Below are positions 1 through 11,374 of a stretch of DNA of 17,088 nt, in pieces. The DNA lies in assembly GCA_937969105.1 (NCBI GenBank), contig CALBUZ010000128.1, forward strand, positions 1 to 17,088, written 5' to 3'. This stretch comes from an uncultured Collinsella sp. (GTDB lineage: Bacteria; Actinomycetota; Coriobacteriia; Coriobacteriales; Coriobacteriaceae). The notes beneath the pieces were generated by a model. The model did not search any database. It saw nothing but the letters and a program-made list of their open reading frames with translations, and was not told where the DNA came from. Position numbers and translations under genes: made by a program. Numbering within the stretch: the stretch's first letter is position 1; each line of letters starts with the position of its first letter.

Positions 1-49
1 TATACTCCTCTCACACAAAAAGTCAATATCGACCTAAAATAATGTCAGT

Positions 50-78
50 ATCACAATTGTATATATCGCTTTTATAAT
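50..78 (+). promoter_or_regulatory. Candidate promoter for the GH3 gene
   Basis: A perfect -10 hexamer TATAAT lies at 73-78. Seventeen bases upstream, ATCACA at 50-55 matches four of six positions of a sigma-70 -35 box. An ATTGTA (56-61) / TACAAT (80-85) dyad brackets the -10 and could be an operator. The rest of the 171-base leader is AT-rich and holds an imperfect hairpin at about 105-137. Assignment rests on sequence match only. Confidence 0.35.
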
Positions 79-171
79 TTACAATCATCTTGTACGAAAA
101 GAACAAGCTCCCGACATATTAATGTATGGGAAGCTCTTTAAATAATAAAAATATAAGAAAGGTAATCTGCT

Positions 172-2538
172 ATGAACAAATGGTCACGATTCAAATTCAC
201 TCCTAATCTTCCACTTGGGGCAAATGGTGAAAGAGTTACAGGAAGCAAGGCTCACATAGAGCTTTCAAAGGAAGCTGCCAAGGAAGGCATGGTACTTCTC
301 AAAAACGAAAACAACGTACTCCCTCTTGCAGCGGGTTCTAAGGTAGCCCTGTTTGGAAAGGGTACTTTCGACTATGTAAAGGGCGGTGGCGGAAGCGGTG
401 ATGTAACCGTTGCATATATCCGCAATCTCTACGAAGGACTTAAGCTTCAAAAAGAGAAAATAAGCATATTTGAGGAGCTGTGTGATTACTACCGCAACGA
501 CATTAAAAAGCAGTATGCAGCCGGTGCTGTACCCGGCATGACTATAGAGCCGGATGTACCGGCTGAGCTTTTAAACAGGGCACAGGCATATACCGACACT
601 GCTATCATCTCAATCTGCCGCTACTCCGGAGAAGGTTGGGACAGAAAGAGTGTTATTGACCCAAACAACAAGGCTCTCTGGGACTACGAACGTGAGATGA
701 CCGAAAAGTCGGCAGAGCTTTTTAAGGATGGTGATTTCTGTCTCTCCGTAAAAGAAAAGGAGATGATTGACACTGTAAAAGCCAGTTTCAAAAATGTAAT
801 CGTGATTTTAAATGTCGGCGGAATGGTTGATACATCTTGGTTTGCTTATGATGATCAGATTCAATCAGCACTGCTTGCCTTACAGGGTGGTATTGAAGGC
901 GGGCTTGCTGCCGCTGAGCTTCTCGTAGGAGATGGCAATCCTTCTGGAAAAACTGTCGATACATTTGCCAAATCACTCGACGACTATCCGTCTACTTACA
1001 ATTTCCACGAGTCAAGAGACTATGTGGACTATACCGATGATATATATGTCGGATACCGCTATTTCGAGACAATTCCGGGAGCTGCCGAGAAGGTTGTATA
1101 CCCATTTGGCTATGGACTCTCATACACCACATTTGATGTGGAGACTGTTTCTGCCGGCGTTGTGAATTCCAACTGTACGTCTGAGGCCAATAAGCTTTAT
1201 GCAAAAGTCCGTGTGACAAATACAGGTAAATTCTCCGGAAAAGAGGTTGTTCAGGTATACATCGCTAAACCACAAGGAAAGCTTGGCAAGCCTGCAAAGG
1301 AGCTCGCAGCCTTTGAAAAGACAAGAGAACTGCAGCCGGGTGAATCACAGCTTATGATCCTCACATGGGAAATAAACGATATGGCATCATATGATGACCT
1401 TGGAAAGGTTAAAAAATCTGCATATGTACTTGAAGCCGGTTCATATGATATATACGTTGGAACGAGCGTCCGTGACGTGACAAAAGCTGATTACTCATAT
1501 ATATTAAATCATGATGTAATTACCGAGCAGCTTTCAGCAAAGCTGGTTCCTACAAGTCTGCCAAAGAGAATGCTCGCTGACGGAAGCTATGAAGCTCTGC
1601 CTCAAAGTGAGCCTGTTGACACCGACTACTCAGCTATTGGCAACATTGACCCTTCCCTGACAGAGGGTGTTGCTCCCGGTCAGAGAGCCATCCCATACTT
1701 CCGCTTTGCCGATGGCATGGCTAAAAACGGCAGTCACGACATCATGGATGTTGTGGAAAGACGTATCACGCTTGATGAATTTGTATCAGAGCTTTCCATC
1801 GATGATCTCATTCATCTGCTCGGCGGACAGCCAAATACCGGTGTTGCAAATACCTTCGGTATCGGAAATATGCCTGAATACGGTATTCCTTCTGTCATGA
1901 CAGCAGATGGTCCTGCAGGAGTGCGCATAGCACCTGAGGTCGGTATATGCACCACTGCGTTTCCATGCTCCACACTGCTCGCATGCACATGGAACCCGGA
2001 TGTTTTAGAGGCTGTAGGACGCGCCGGCGGTAAAGAATTAAAGGAAAACAACCTTGCACTGTGGCTCACCCCTGCCATCTGTATTCACAGAAGTCCTCTC
2101 TGCGGACGTAACTTCGAGTACTACTCAGAGGATCCATTCGTCACAGGAAAGCTCGCAGGTGCCATGGTACGCGGAATCCAGTCAAACAATGTCGGTGCCA
2201 CACTCAAGCACTTTGCCTTGAACAACAAGGAAACCAACCGCAAAAACAGCGATTCACGCGTTTCAGAAAGAGCTGCCAGAGAAATCTATCTGAAGGCATT
2301 TGAGATGATTGTAAAGGATGAAAATCCATGGGCTATTATGTCCTCTTACAATATGATAAACGGCTACAGAGCCTCTGAAAGCGAGGATCTTTTGACAGGA
2401 ATACTGCGTGATGAGTGGGGCTATGAAGGAATGGTCACAAGCGACTGGTGGACCTGTGGCGAGCATTACAAGGAGACAAAAGCCGGAAATGATCTTAAGA
2501 TGGGAAATGGATCGATTTATTCCACAGCCGTAGATTAA
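172..2538 (+). CDS. GH3 beta-glucosidase, permuted domains, C-terminus cut off
   Basis: This is a family-3 glycoside hydrolase, probably a cytoplasmic beta-glucosidase or a related exo-beta-glycosidase (no signal peptide is seen). The domains run in the permuted order known from Butyrivibrio-type enzymes. The GH3 C-domain comes first (about residues 30-320, ending at the GYGLSYTTF motif), then a fibronectin-III-like domain (about 330-450), then the TIM-barrel N-domain from about 540. The barrel carries the LKHFALNNKETNR motif and the nucleophile motif VTSDWW, with Asp758 as the predicted nucleophile. The start ATG follows AAGAAAGG at 155-162. The protein is 788 residues; permuted relatives continue for several tens of residues after the GNDLKMG motif, while here the tail is GSIYSTAVD and a stop. 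AT-rich composition and codon use differ sharply from every other gene in the window. The exact substrate cannot be told from sequence. Activity of the truncated form is doubtful. Confidence 0.9.
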   Translation: MNKWSRFKFTPNLPLGANGERVTGSKAHIELSKEAAKEGMVLLKNENNVLPLAAGSKVALFGKGTFDYVKGGGGSGDVTVAYIRNLYEGLKLQKEKISIFEELCDYYRNDIKKQYAAGAVPGMTIEPDVPAELLNRAQAYTDTAIISICRYSGEGWDRKSVIDPNNKALWDYEREMTEKSAELFKDGDFCLSVKEKEMIDTVKASFKNVIVILNVGGMVDTSWFAYDDQIQSALLALQGGIEGGLAAAELLVGDGNPSGKTVDTFAKSLDDYPSTYNFHESRDYVDYTDDIYVGYRYFETIPGAAEKVVYPFGYGLSYTTFDVETVSAGVVNSNCTSEANKLYAKVRVTNTGKFSGKEVVQVYIAKPQGKLGKPAKELAAFEKTRELQPGESQLMILTWEINDMASYDDLGKVKKSAYVLEAGSYDIYVGTSVRDVTKADYSYILNHDVITEQLSAKLVPTSLPKRMLADGSYEALPQSEPVDTDYSAIGNIDPSLTEGVAPGQRAIPYFRFADGMAKNGSHDIMDVVERRITLDEFVSELSIDDLIHLLGGQPNTGVANTFGIGNMPEYGIPSVMTADGPAGVRIAPEVGICTTAFPCSTLLACTWNPDVLEAVGRAGGKELKENNLALWLTPAICIHRSPLCGRNFEYYSEDPFVTGKLAGAMVRGIQSNNVGATLKHFALNNKETNRKNSDSRVSERAAREIYLKAFEMIVKDENPWAIMSSYNMINGYRASESEDLLTGILRDEWGYEGMVTSDWWTCGEHYKETKAGNDLKMGNGSIYSTAVD

Positions 2539-2547
2539 TCCTAGCCG
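2505..2547. other. Composition junction (Lachnospiraceae-like to Coriobacteriia-like)
   Basis: Left of this segment the DNA is AT-rich and encodes a firmicute-type GH3 enzyme. Right of it the DNA is GC-rich and encodes actinobacterial genes. The GH3 reading frame loses family resemblance after the GNDLKMGNG stretch, so the break lies between about 2,505 and the permease stop codon at 2,548. No direct repeat, inverted repeat, tRNA end, insertion sequence or integrase is visible here. The exact break cannot be fixed by eye. It may be an assembly artefact or a transfer boundary. Confidence 0.7.
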
Positions 2548-4023
<1,476 letters not shown>

Positions 4024-4039
4024 TCATCCGTTATATCTC

Positions 4040-4068
4040 ATCTAAAACCGTCCGGGCTGCAAGCGCAA
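4040..4068 (-). promoter_or_regulatory. Candidate promoter for the permease gene
   Basis: On the minus strand TTGCGC (4,063-4,068) and TTAGAT (4,040-4,045) are spaced by 17 bases, about 30 bases upstream of the permease start. Each box matches four of six consensus positions. Sequence match only. Confidence 0.3.
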
Positions 4069-4087
4069 TCGTGGACGGCGCACCTGC

Positions 4088-4131
4088 TAAGGGGAATGGG
4101 GAAAAGGGAGTCAACAAAGCCATCCCCCTTA
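4088..4131. repeat. Imperfect inverted repeat between ebgC and the permease gene
   Basis: Twelve-base arms at 4,088-4,099 and 4,120-4,131 match at 11 positions around a 20-base loop. The arms are G-rich and C-rich (TAAGGGG core). Neither side has a run of T after the stem, so this is not a convincing intrinsic terminator. It could be a weak stop or an mRNA-processing structure between ebgC and the permease gene. Confidence 0.35.
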
Positions 4132-4164
4132 ACGGCACGAAGCAAACGCCCAAACGGACGAATA

Positions 4165-4620
4165 CTACTTGTTGGGGAAGGAATAACCTTCAACCGTCAC
4201 GTGCAGTACCACGACGCGGGGATCCGCGGCATCGGCCACGACACGGTAGGCCTCGTCGATCTCGACGACGGCAACGCCGCCGGCGGGAATCGTCACGGTC
4301 TCCCCCGTACCCTCAAAGCGCTCACGATCGTCGATATCGCTGTAAGCGCGCGTGCAGGTGAGGCCTGCCTTGGGGGCGACCTCGACGGTCAGGTCACCGT
4401 CGAGCGGAGCGAGCACGGCATGGTAGCGACGGTGACCGACCAGATCGGCGGTAGCCGCCTCGTGGGCGTTCACCCACCAGTACACCAACGAGTCGCCGAT
4501 GGAGTAAGCCACGTCGTGCTGCAGGTCGGCAACGCCATCGAGCGCCTGACCGGTGCGCATCCACTTCTTGACGGACTTCATCTGAGCGTCGAAATCGGCG
4601 CGCGAGTTAAAGACATGCAT
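4165..4620 (-). CDS. ebgC: Beta-galactosidase small subunit EbgC
   Basis: A 151-residue protein of the YhcH/YjgK/YiaL (DUF386) cupin-like family, with the closest resemblance to E. coli EbgC. The matching blocks are VAYSIGDSLVYWW, GHRRYH, GTGETV, the IDEAYRVV block and the C-terminal VTVEGYSFPNK. In E. coli, EbgC associates with EbgA and is needed for full activity. The family's metal-binding cupin fold suggests a helper or sugar-handling role; the precise chemistry is unclear. The start ATG at 4,620 lies three bases after the ebgA stop, and its AAGGAGG ribosome site is inside the last codons of ebgA. That points to a two-gene operon with coupled translation. Length is normal for the family. 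Confidence 0.93.
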   Translation of the reverse strand: MHVFNSRADFDAQMKSVKKWMRTGQALDGVADLQHDVAYSIGDSLVYWWVNAHEAATADLVGHRRYHAVLAPLDGDLTVEVAPKAGLTCTRAYSDIDDRERFEGTGETVTIPAGGVAVVEIDEAYRVVADAADPRVVVLHVTVEGYSFPNK

Positions 4621-4623
4621 GAC

Positions 4624-7647
<3,024 letters not shown>

Positions 7648-7664
7648 TCATCGTAGTGATTCTT

Positions 7665-7678
7665 GTGCAACCGGTTGT
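7665..7678. promoter_or_regulatory. Operator palindrome 1 (LacI-type)
   Basis: GTGCAACCGGTTGT with a perfect 10-base palindrome CAACCGGTTG at 7,668-7,677. It lies immediately downstream of the predicted ebgA -10 box, around the transcription start and 33 bases from the ebgA start codon. A central CG in an even-length palindrome is typical of LacI-family sites. Binding by the adjacent regulator is inferred. Confidence 0.8.
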
Positions 7679-7682
7679 CCTT

Positions 7683-7712
7683 ATCTTACGGGCGACGCAA
7701 AAAACTGTGCAA
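7683..7712 (-). promoter_or_regulatory. Predicted ebgA promoter
   Basis: On the minus strand TTGCAC (7,707-7,712) and TAAGAT (7,683-7,688) are separated by 18 bases. The -35 hexamer is part of operator 2, and the expected transcription start falls in operator 1. This is a textbook layout for repression by steric block. The hexamers match four or five of six consensus bases; no start-site data exist. Confidence 0.55.
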
Positions 7713-7720
7713 CCGGTTGT
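7707..7720. promoter_or_regulatory. Operator palindrome 2 (LacI-type)
   Basis: Second identical GTGCAACCGGTTGT, centred 42 bases from operator 1, close to four helical turns. Its palindrome overlaps the predicted ebgA -35 box. Same inferred binding protein as operator 1. Confidence 0.8.
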
Positions 7721-7751
7721 CCGCTGAACGGTCGATTTGGTCGGGTTAACG

Positions 7752-7765
7752 GTGCAACCGGTTGT
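7752..7765. promoter_or_regulatory. Operator palindrome 3 (LacI-type)
   Basis: Third identical GTGCAACCGGTTGT, centred 45 bases from operator 2. It is followed by TACAACCG, which repeats half of the palindrome. It lies upstream of the ebgA promoter and could serve as an auxiliary site for looping or cooperative binding. It is about 245 bases from the regulator's own start codon. The remaining part of the spacer (7,770-7,890) shows nothing I can name. Confidence 0.75.
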
Positions 7766-7891
7766 ACAACCGCGACACTTATGTCACCCTGAGTATCGAA
7801 ACTCGGCGCAAGACATCGTTCTTAAGCTCGTAGGCAACCGCCACGCCCGCTGATATCTCACCCATACGAGACGTATTCGATTGCGGCTTGG

Positions 7892-7947
7892 TTGCAAAAC
7901 GACACCGGTCACCGGATATCATGAACGCTGTTCAGACGCACTATAGT
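7892..7947 (+). promoter_or_regulatory. Candidate promoter elements for the LacI-family gene
   Basis: TTGCAA at 7,892-7,897 sits in a degenerate half operator (GGTTGCA). TATCAT at 7,917-7,922 and TATAGT at 7,942-7,947 each match five of six -10 positions. No pairing has an ideal 17-base spacing with a good -35, so the true start is uncertain. The half operator hints at possible autoregulation. Confidence 0.25.
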
Positions 7948-8008
7948 AAGCTGTATCCGCACCAGCCCGTATCAGCGACAACATCGACCGCATTTTCCAG
8001 GAGACGCC

Positions 8009-9025
8009 ATGACCCAACCAGTTCGCACCGCACCTACGCTTGCCGAGGTTGCCGCAGCTGCCGGCGTGTCGCGCTCCACGGCATCGCGCGCTCTCAACGA
8101 TTCGCCCCGCATTAGCGAGGAAACCAAAAAGCGCGTCCGCGCGGCGGCCAAGAAAGTCAATTTTGTCCCCAACGCTCGTGGCCGAGCGCTCGCTGTCGGG
8201 CGCACGGAAATCATCGCCGTGCTCGTGACCGAGCCCCTGAGTGAACTCTTCAGCGACCCCACCTATAGCGAGTTTTTGAGCGGCATTACCGAGGAACTGT
8301 CGGAGTCGTCCTATCTGCCCGTTATCTTGCAGGCGTCTTCTACGCATGAGCGCAACCGCGCACGCGAGCACTTTGAGCGACGCTCGTTCGACGCCGTGAT
8401 CGACGTCTCCCCCTACAAAGGCAGCGAGTTGCTCGAGGTGCTGCGCGAGCTGGGCGTACCCACCGTGTTGTGCGGCCAGCTCGAGGGCCACCCCTATCGC
8501 GACGTGTTCTCGACGGTCTACTCTGACGACGAAGAGGGCGGACACTTTGCGGCACTCGCCATGAAGAAGCGCGGGCGCAAAGATATCGTCGCCGTGTTGG
8601 GACCGCAAGACAACCCCGCTGTTGTCGACCGCCTGCGCGGCTACCGCGCCGTCTTGGGCGAAGATCTCCCAGACGCAAACGTTATCTATACCGGCTGGAA
8701 CAGCGGAGACGGCTATCAGGCCATACACCAGATCCTCGCGCGCGAGATGGCTTTCGATGGCGTGCTCTGCGGATCGGACCGTATCGCGGCTGGCGTCATC
8801 ACCGCACTCAACGAGGCAGGCCTATCCGTTCCGGCGGACGTTTCTGTCGTCGGCTTCGACGATCACGAGATTGCGACGCGCTGCGTCCCCGCTCTCACGA
8901 CCGTCCGCCAGCCCCTGCGCGAAGAAGGCCACATGGCCGCCAACATCGCGCTCGATATGATCAAGGGTGCCGAGCCCACCACCTCCGTGATGCACATGCA
9001 GCTAATCCAGAGAGACTCGCTATAA
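8009..9025 (+). CDS. LacI-family transcriptional regulator
   Basis: A 338-residue regulator with the standard LacI layout. An N-terminal helix-turn-helix (residues 10-30, TLAEVAAAAGVSRSTASRAL) leads to a hinge (about 50-62, FVPNARGRALAVGRT). A periplasmic-binding-protein-like effector domain follows, ending with the typical VSVVGFDDHEIA and LTTVRQP motifs. It probably binds a sugar as inducer and represses the divergent ebgA-ebgC operon through the three identical palindromes in the spacer. The recognition helix has Arg-Ser where E. coli LacI has Tyr-Gln, so a different operator sequence is expected. The ATG follows AGGAG with normal spacing. The gene faces aspS, and the first hairpin after its stop may help end its transcript. 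Length and motifs are complete. Confidence 0.93.
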   Translation: MTQPVRTAPTLAEVAAAAGVSRSTASRALNDSPRISEETKKRVRAAAKKVNFVPNARGRALAVGRTEIIAVLVTEPLSELFSDPTYSEFLSGITEELSESSYLPVILQASSTHERNRAREHFERRSFDAVIDVSPYKGSELLEVLRELGVPTVLCGQLEGHPYRDVFSTVYSDDEEGGHFAALAMKKRGRKDIVAVLGPQDNPAVVDRLRGYRAVLGEDLPDANVIYTGWNSGDGYQAIHQILAREMAFDGVLCGSDRIAAGVITALNEAGLSVPADVSVVGFDDHEIATRCVPALTTVRQPLREEGHMAANIALDMIKGAEPTTSVMHMQLIQRDSL

Positions 9026-9031
9026 GAAACT

Positions 9032-9075
9032 GGGGCAGGCTTTCCGCCAGACAGTTGTTGCGGAAAGTCTATCCC
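9032..9075. repeat. Palindromic repeat, copy 1
   Basis: Arms at 9,032-9,047 and 9,060-9,075 (16 bases each, 13 matching, two of the three differences being G-U wobbles) around a 12-base loop. The stem core is CTTTCCGC / GCGGAAAG. It starts seven bases after the regulator stop codon and is followed by GTTTT, so it may act as that gene's terminator as well as being a member of a repeat family. Confidence 0.75.
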
Positions 9076-9092
9076 GTTTTGAGCGCTCATTC

Positions 9093-9138
9093 TGGGGCAC
9101 AGTTTCCGTTAGACAGCTCAACCGGAAACTATGCCCCA
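9093..9138. repeat. Palindromic repeat, copy 2
   Basis: Arms at 9,093-9,108 and 9,123-9,138 match at 15 of 16 positions around a 14-base loop. It shares TGGGGCA, TTTCCG and the loop start AGACAG with copy 1, and begins 61 bases after it. Confidence 0.8.
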
Positions 9139-9155
9139 TTATTTTGCCGAATTCT

Positions 9156-9199
9156 GGGTCGCGCTTTCCCAGAGGACCCCCTTTGGGAAAGCGCGACCC
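9156..9199. repeat. Palindromic repeat, copy 3
   Basis: Perfect 16-base arms at 9,156-9,171 and 9,184-9,199 around a 12-base loop. The stem is GGGTCGCGCTTTCCCA. It begins 63 bases after copy 2 and is preceded by the same TTCTGGG lead-in. The loop sequence differs from copies 1 and 2 while pairing is kept. Confidence 0.85.
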
Positions 9200-9217
9200 G
9201 TTCTGGACGCAGATTCC

Positions 9218-9232
9218 GGGACGCACTTTCCG
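9218..9232. repeat. Half copy of the palindromic repeat
   Basis: GGGACGCACTTTCCG resembles the left arm of copy 3 but has no matching right arm before the aspS terminator. A TTCTGG lead-in occurs at 9,201. It looks like a decayed or truncated fourth member of the cluster. Confidence 0.45.
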
Positions 9233-9270
9233 CGACGCCCGGTCATCCCATGCCCTCACAATCTCGGCGT

Positions 9271-9307
9271 ATAAAAAACGAGGGAAGGCACACGTCCTTC
9301 CCTCGTT
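9271..9307 (-). terminator. aspS intrinsic terminator
   Basis: Perfect 12-base arms (9,277-9,288 and 9,296-9,307; AACGAGGGAAGG on plus) enclose a seven-base loop. Read on the minus strand the stem runs into six T residues. It lies 24 bases after the aspS stop codon, as expected for a Rho-independent terminator. Confidence 0.9.
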
Positions 9308-9330
9308 ACGAGCAATATATAGCCGCTCGC

Positions 9331-11118
9331 CTACATCAGGCGCAGGCTGACGTCCTTGAGCTGGGCGCCGCTAACGGCACTCGGGGCGCCCGACATGAGG
9401 TCGGAGCCGCTGGCCGTCTTGGGGAACGCCATGACGTCGCGGATGGAGTCGGAACCGGTGAGCAGCATGCACACGCGGTCCAGGCCCAGAGCGAAACCGC
9501 CCATCGGGGGCGCACCAAACTTGAGCGCCTCCATGAGGAAGCCAAACTGCGACTCGGCGCGCTCCTCGGTAAAGCCCAGGAGCTTGAGCATGGACATCTG
9601 CATCTCGGCGTTGTGGATACGCATACCGCCGCCGCCGGCCTCAAAGCCGTCCATGACAAAGTCGTAGGTGCAAGAACCGGCCGCCAAAGGATCGGCCTCG
9701 ATCTTGGCGATGTCGGTCTCGGTCGGCAGGGTGAAGGGCTGGTGCTCGGCAGCATAGGCCTTGCGGTCCTCATCCCAGTGGAACAGCGGGAAGTTGACGA
9801 CCCACAGGAAGTCGTGGCCCTCGCGCTTGATCTCGAGCGCATTGGCCATGTGCGAACGCATGCCGCCCAGGATCTCGTCGGAGAGCAGGCGCGGGCCGGC
9901 GGCGAACATCACAAGGTCGCCGGGCTCGACGTCCATGCGCTCGCGCAGAGCGGCCATCTCCTCGTCCGAGAAGAACTTGACGATGGGGCTGTTGATGGAG
10001 CCGTCCTCGCGGAATGCGATCCAGGCCAGACCCTTGGCGCCAAACGTGGAGGCCACGCCGGCGAGCTTATCGATCTTGGCACGTGCCCAGGCACCGGCGC
10101 CCTTGGCGTTGATGGCCTTGACGACAGAGCCCTCCTCGTTTGCGGCAGTCGCGAAGACCTTGAACTTGGAGTTGGCAAAGATGTCGGTCAGGTCAACCAG
10201 GTGCATGCCATAGCGGGTATCGGGCTTGTCGGAGCCATAGGTGTCCATGGCCTCCCAGTAGTCCATGCGACGCAGCGGCGTGGGCATCTCGACACCCATG
10301 CGGCCGAAGGCATCGGCCAGGACCTCTTCGAGCGCGCTCATGACATCGTTCTGGTCCACGAAGGACATCTCGATATCGACCTGGGTGAACTCGGGCTGAC
10401 GGTCGGCACGCAGGTCCTCGTCGCGGAAGCACTTGGCAACCTGGTAGTAGCGCTCGACGCCACCGACCATAAGCAGCTGCTTCAGAAGCTGCGGGGACTG
10501 CGGCAGGGCGTAGAAGTTGCCCGGCTGGATGCGGCTGGGGACGATGAAGTCGCGGGCGCCCTCGGGCGTGGACTTGAACAGGGAGGGCGTCTCGACCTCC
10601 ATGAACTCACGGTTGTGCAGCGCCTCGCGAATGGCAAAGGTAAAGTCGGAGCGCAGCTTGAGGTTGGCCATCATCTCGGGACGGCGGAGGTCCAGATAGC
10701 GATAGCGCAGACGGGTGTCCTCGCTGGTCTCGATGCCGTCCTCGATCTGGAACGGCGGGGTGACGGATGTGTTGAGCACCTCGGCGTGGTCGGTCAGGAC
10801 CTCGATCTCGCCGGTCGCGAGCTTGGTGTTGGTGGTCTCCTCGCCACGGGCGCGCACGACGCCGTGGATCTTGATGGGCCACTCGGGACGCATGGTCTCG
10901 GCGATCTTAAAGGCGTCGCCGTCGGAGTGCTCGGGGTCGAAGGTGAGCTGCGTGATGCCCTCGCGGTCGCGAAGGTCGCAGAAGATAAGGCCGCCGTGGT
11001 CGCGGCGACGGCTCACCCAACCGGTGAGGGTGACCTCTTCGCCCACGTTCTCGAAGCGAAGCTCGCCGCAGGTACGGGTGTGCATGGAATGCTCATCGAT
11101 GGGACGGGTCTGGCTCAT
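9331..11118 (-). CDS. aspS: Aspartyl-tRNA synthetase (possibly non-discriminating)
   Basis: A 595-residue class II aminoacyl-tRNA synthetase that charges tRNA with aspartate. The N-terminal OB-fold anticodon-binding domain (GWVSRRRDHGGLIFCDLRD) leads to the catalytic core. That core has RYRYLDLRRP, ALPQSPQLLKQLLM, motif 2 (YYQVAKCFRDEDLRADRQPE) and motif 3 (GGFALGLDR). The bacterial GAD insertion lies in between. Length is normal for the bacterial type. His41 sits where E. coli AspRS has Leu30; His at this site is associated with non-discriminating enzymes that also charge tRNA-Asn. The ATG follows an excellent AAGGAGG (11,128-11,134) nine bases upstream. A terminator lies just after the gene, so it is probably a single-gene unit. 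Confidence 0.97.
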   Translation of the reverse strand: MSQTRPIDEHSMHTRTCGELRFENVGEEVTLTGWVSRRRDHGGLIFCDLRDREGITQLTFDPEHSDGDAFKIAETMRPEWPIKIHGVVRARGEETTNTKLATGEIEVLTDHAEVLNTSVTPPFQIEDGIETSEDTRLRYRYLDLRRPEMMANLKLRSDFTFAIREALHNREFMEVETPSLFKSTPEGARDFIVPSRIQPGNFYALPQSPQLLKQLLMVGGVERYYQVAKCFRDEDLRADRQPEFTQVDIEMSFVDQNDVMSALEEVLADAFGRMGVEMPTPLRRMDYWEAMDTYGSDKPDTRYGMHLVDLTDIFANSKFKVFATAANEEGSVVKAINAKGAGAWARAKIDKLAGVASTFGAKGLAWIAFREDGSINSPIVKFFSDEEMAALRERMDVEPGDLVMFAAGPRLLSDEILGGMRSHMANALEIKREGHDFLWVVNFPLFHWDEDRKAYAAEHQPFTLPTETDIAKIEADPLAAGSCTYDFVMDGFEAGGGGMRIHNAEMQMSMLKLLGFTEERAESQFGFLMEALKFGAPPMGGFALGLDRVCMLLTGSDSIRDVMAFPKTASGSDLMSGAPSAVSGAQLKDVSLRLM

Positions 11119-11145
11119 ACCAGTGATCCTCCTTTATGGATCTGT

Positions 11146-11170
11146 GCCGCCCCGTGTCGTTCCGGGCGGC
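11146..11170 (-). other. Small GC hairpin in the aspS leader
   Basis: GCCGCCC (11,146-11,152) and GGGCGGC (11,164-11,170) form a seven-base stem upstream of the aspS ribosome site, with no T run. The rest of the 256-base divergent spacer between aspS and serB contains a TAAGAT -10-like hexamer on the minus strand near 11,224, and TTGACG boxes near 11,276 and 11,296 on plus without a good -10 partner. No T-box features are seen. Confidence 0.3.
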
Positions 11171-11374
11171 GTCGTACAGATTTGCCCAGCCTGCGTAAAC
11201 CGCGCAGCCAGACATGGCGTTCTATCTTATCGCACCCGCGTCGATGTGCCGCGAAAAAGTAGCTCTTGCCCAAAGACTTGACGGAGACGAAACAATTGAC
11301 GCGGCCTGGCCGTCGCCAAGGCGCGCCGCGTGCGACAATGTGCCCCAATACAACTGCACTCGGAAAGGCCCGCC

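Noticed and set aside
9032..9232. CRISPR array
   Set aside because: The units are self-complementary hairpins with diverged sequences and no constant repeat with unique spacers; no cas genes are present.
9055..11262. A 735-codon open frame on plus, antisense to aspS
   Set aside because: The minus strand encodes a complete AspRS with all class II motifs, a strong ribosome site and a terminator. The plus frame also runs through hairpin repeats and a terminator.
11119..11374. T-box or other riboswitch upstream of aspS
   Set aside because: The leader is short, with only a seven-base GC hairpin; no T-box consensus or antiterminator/terminator pair was seen.
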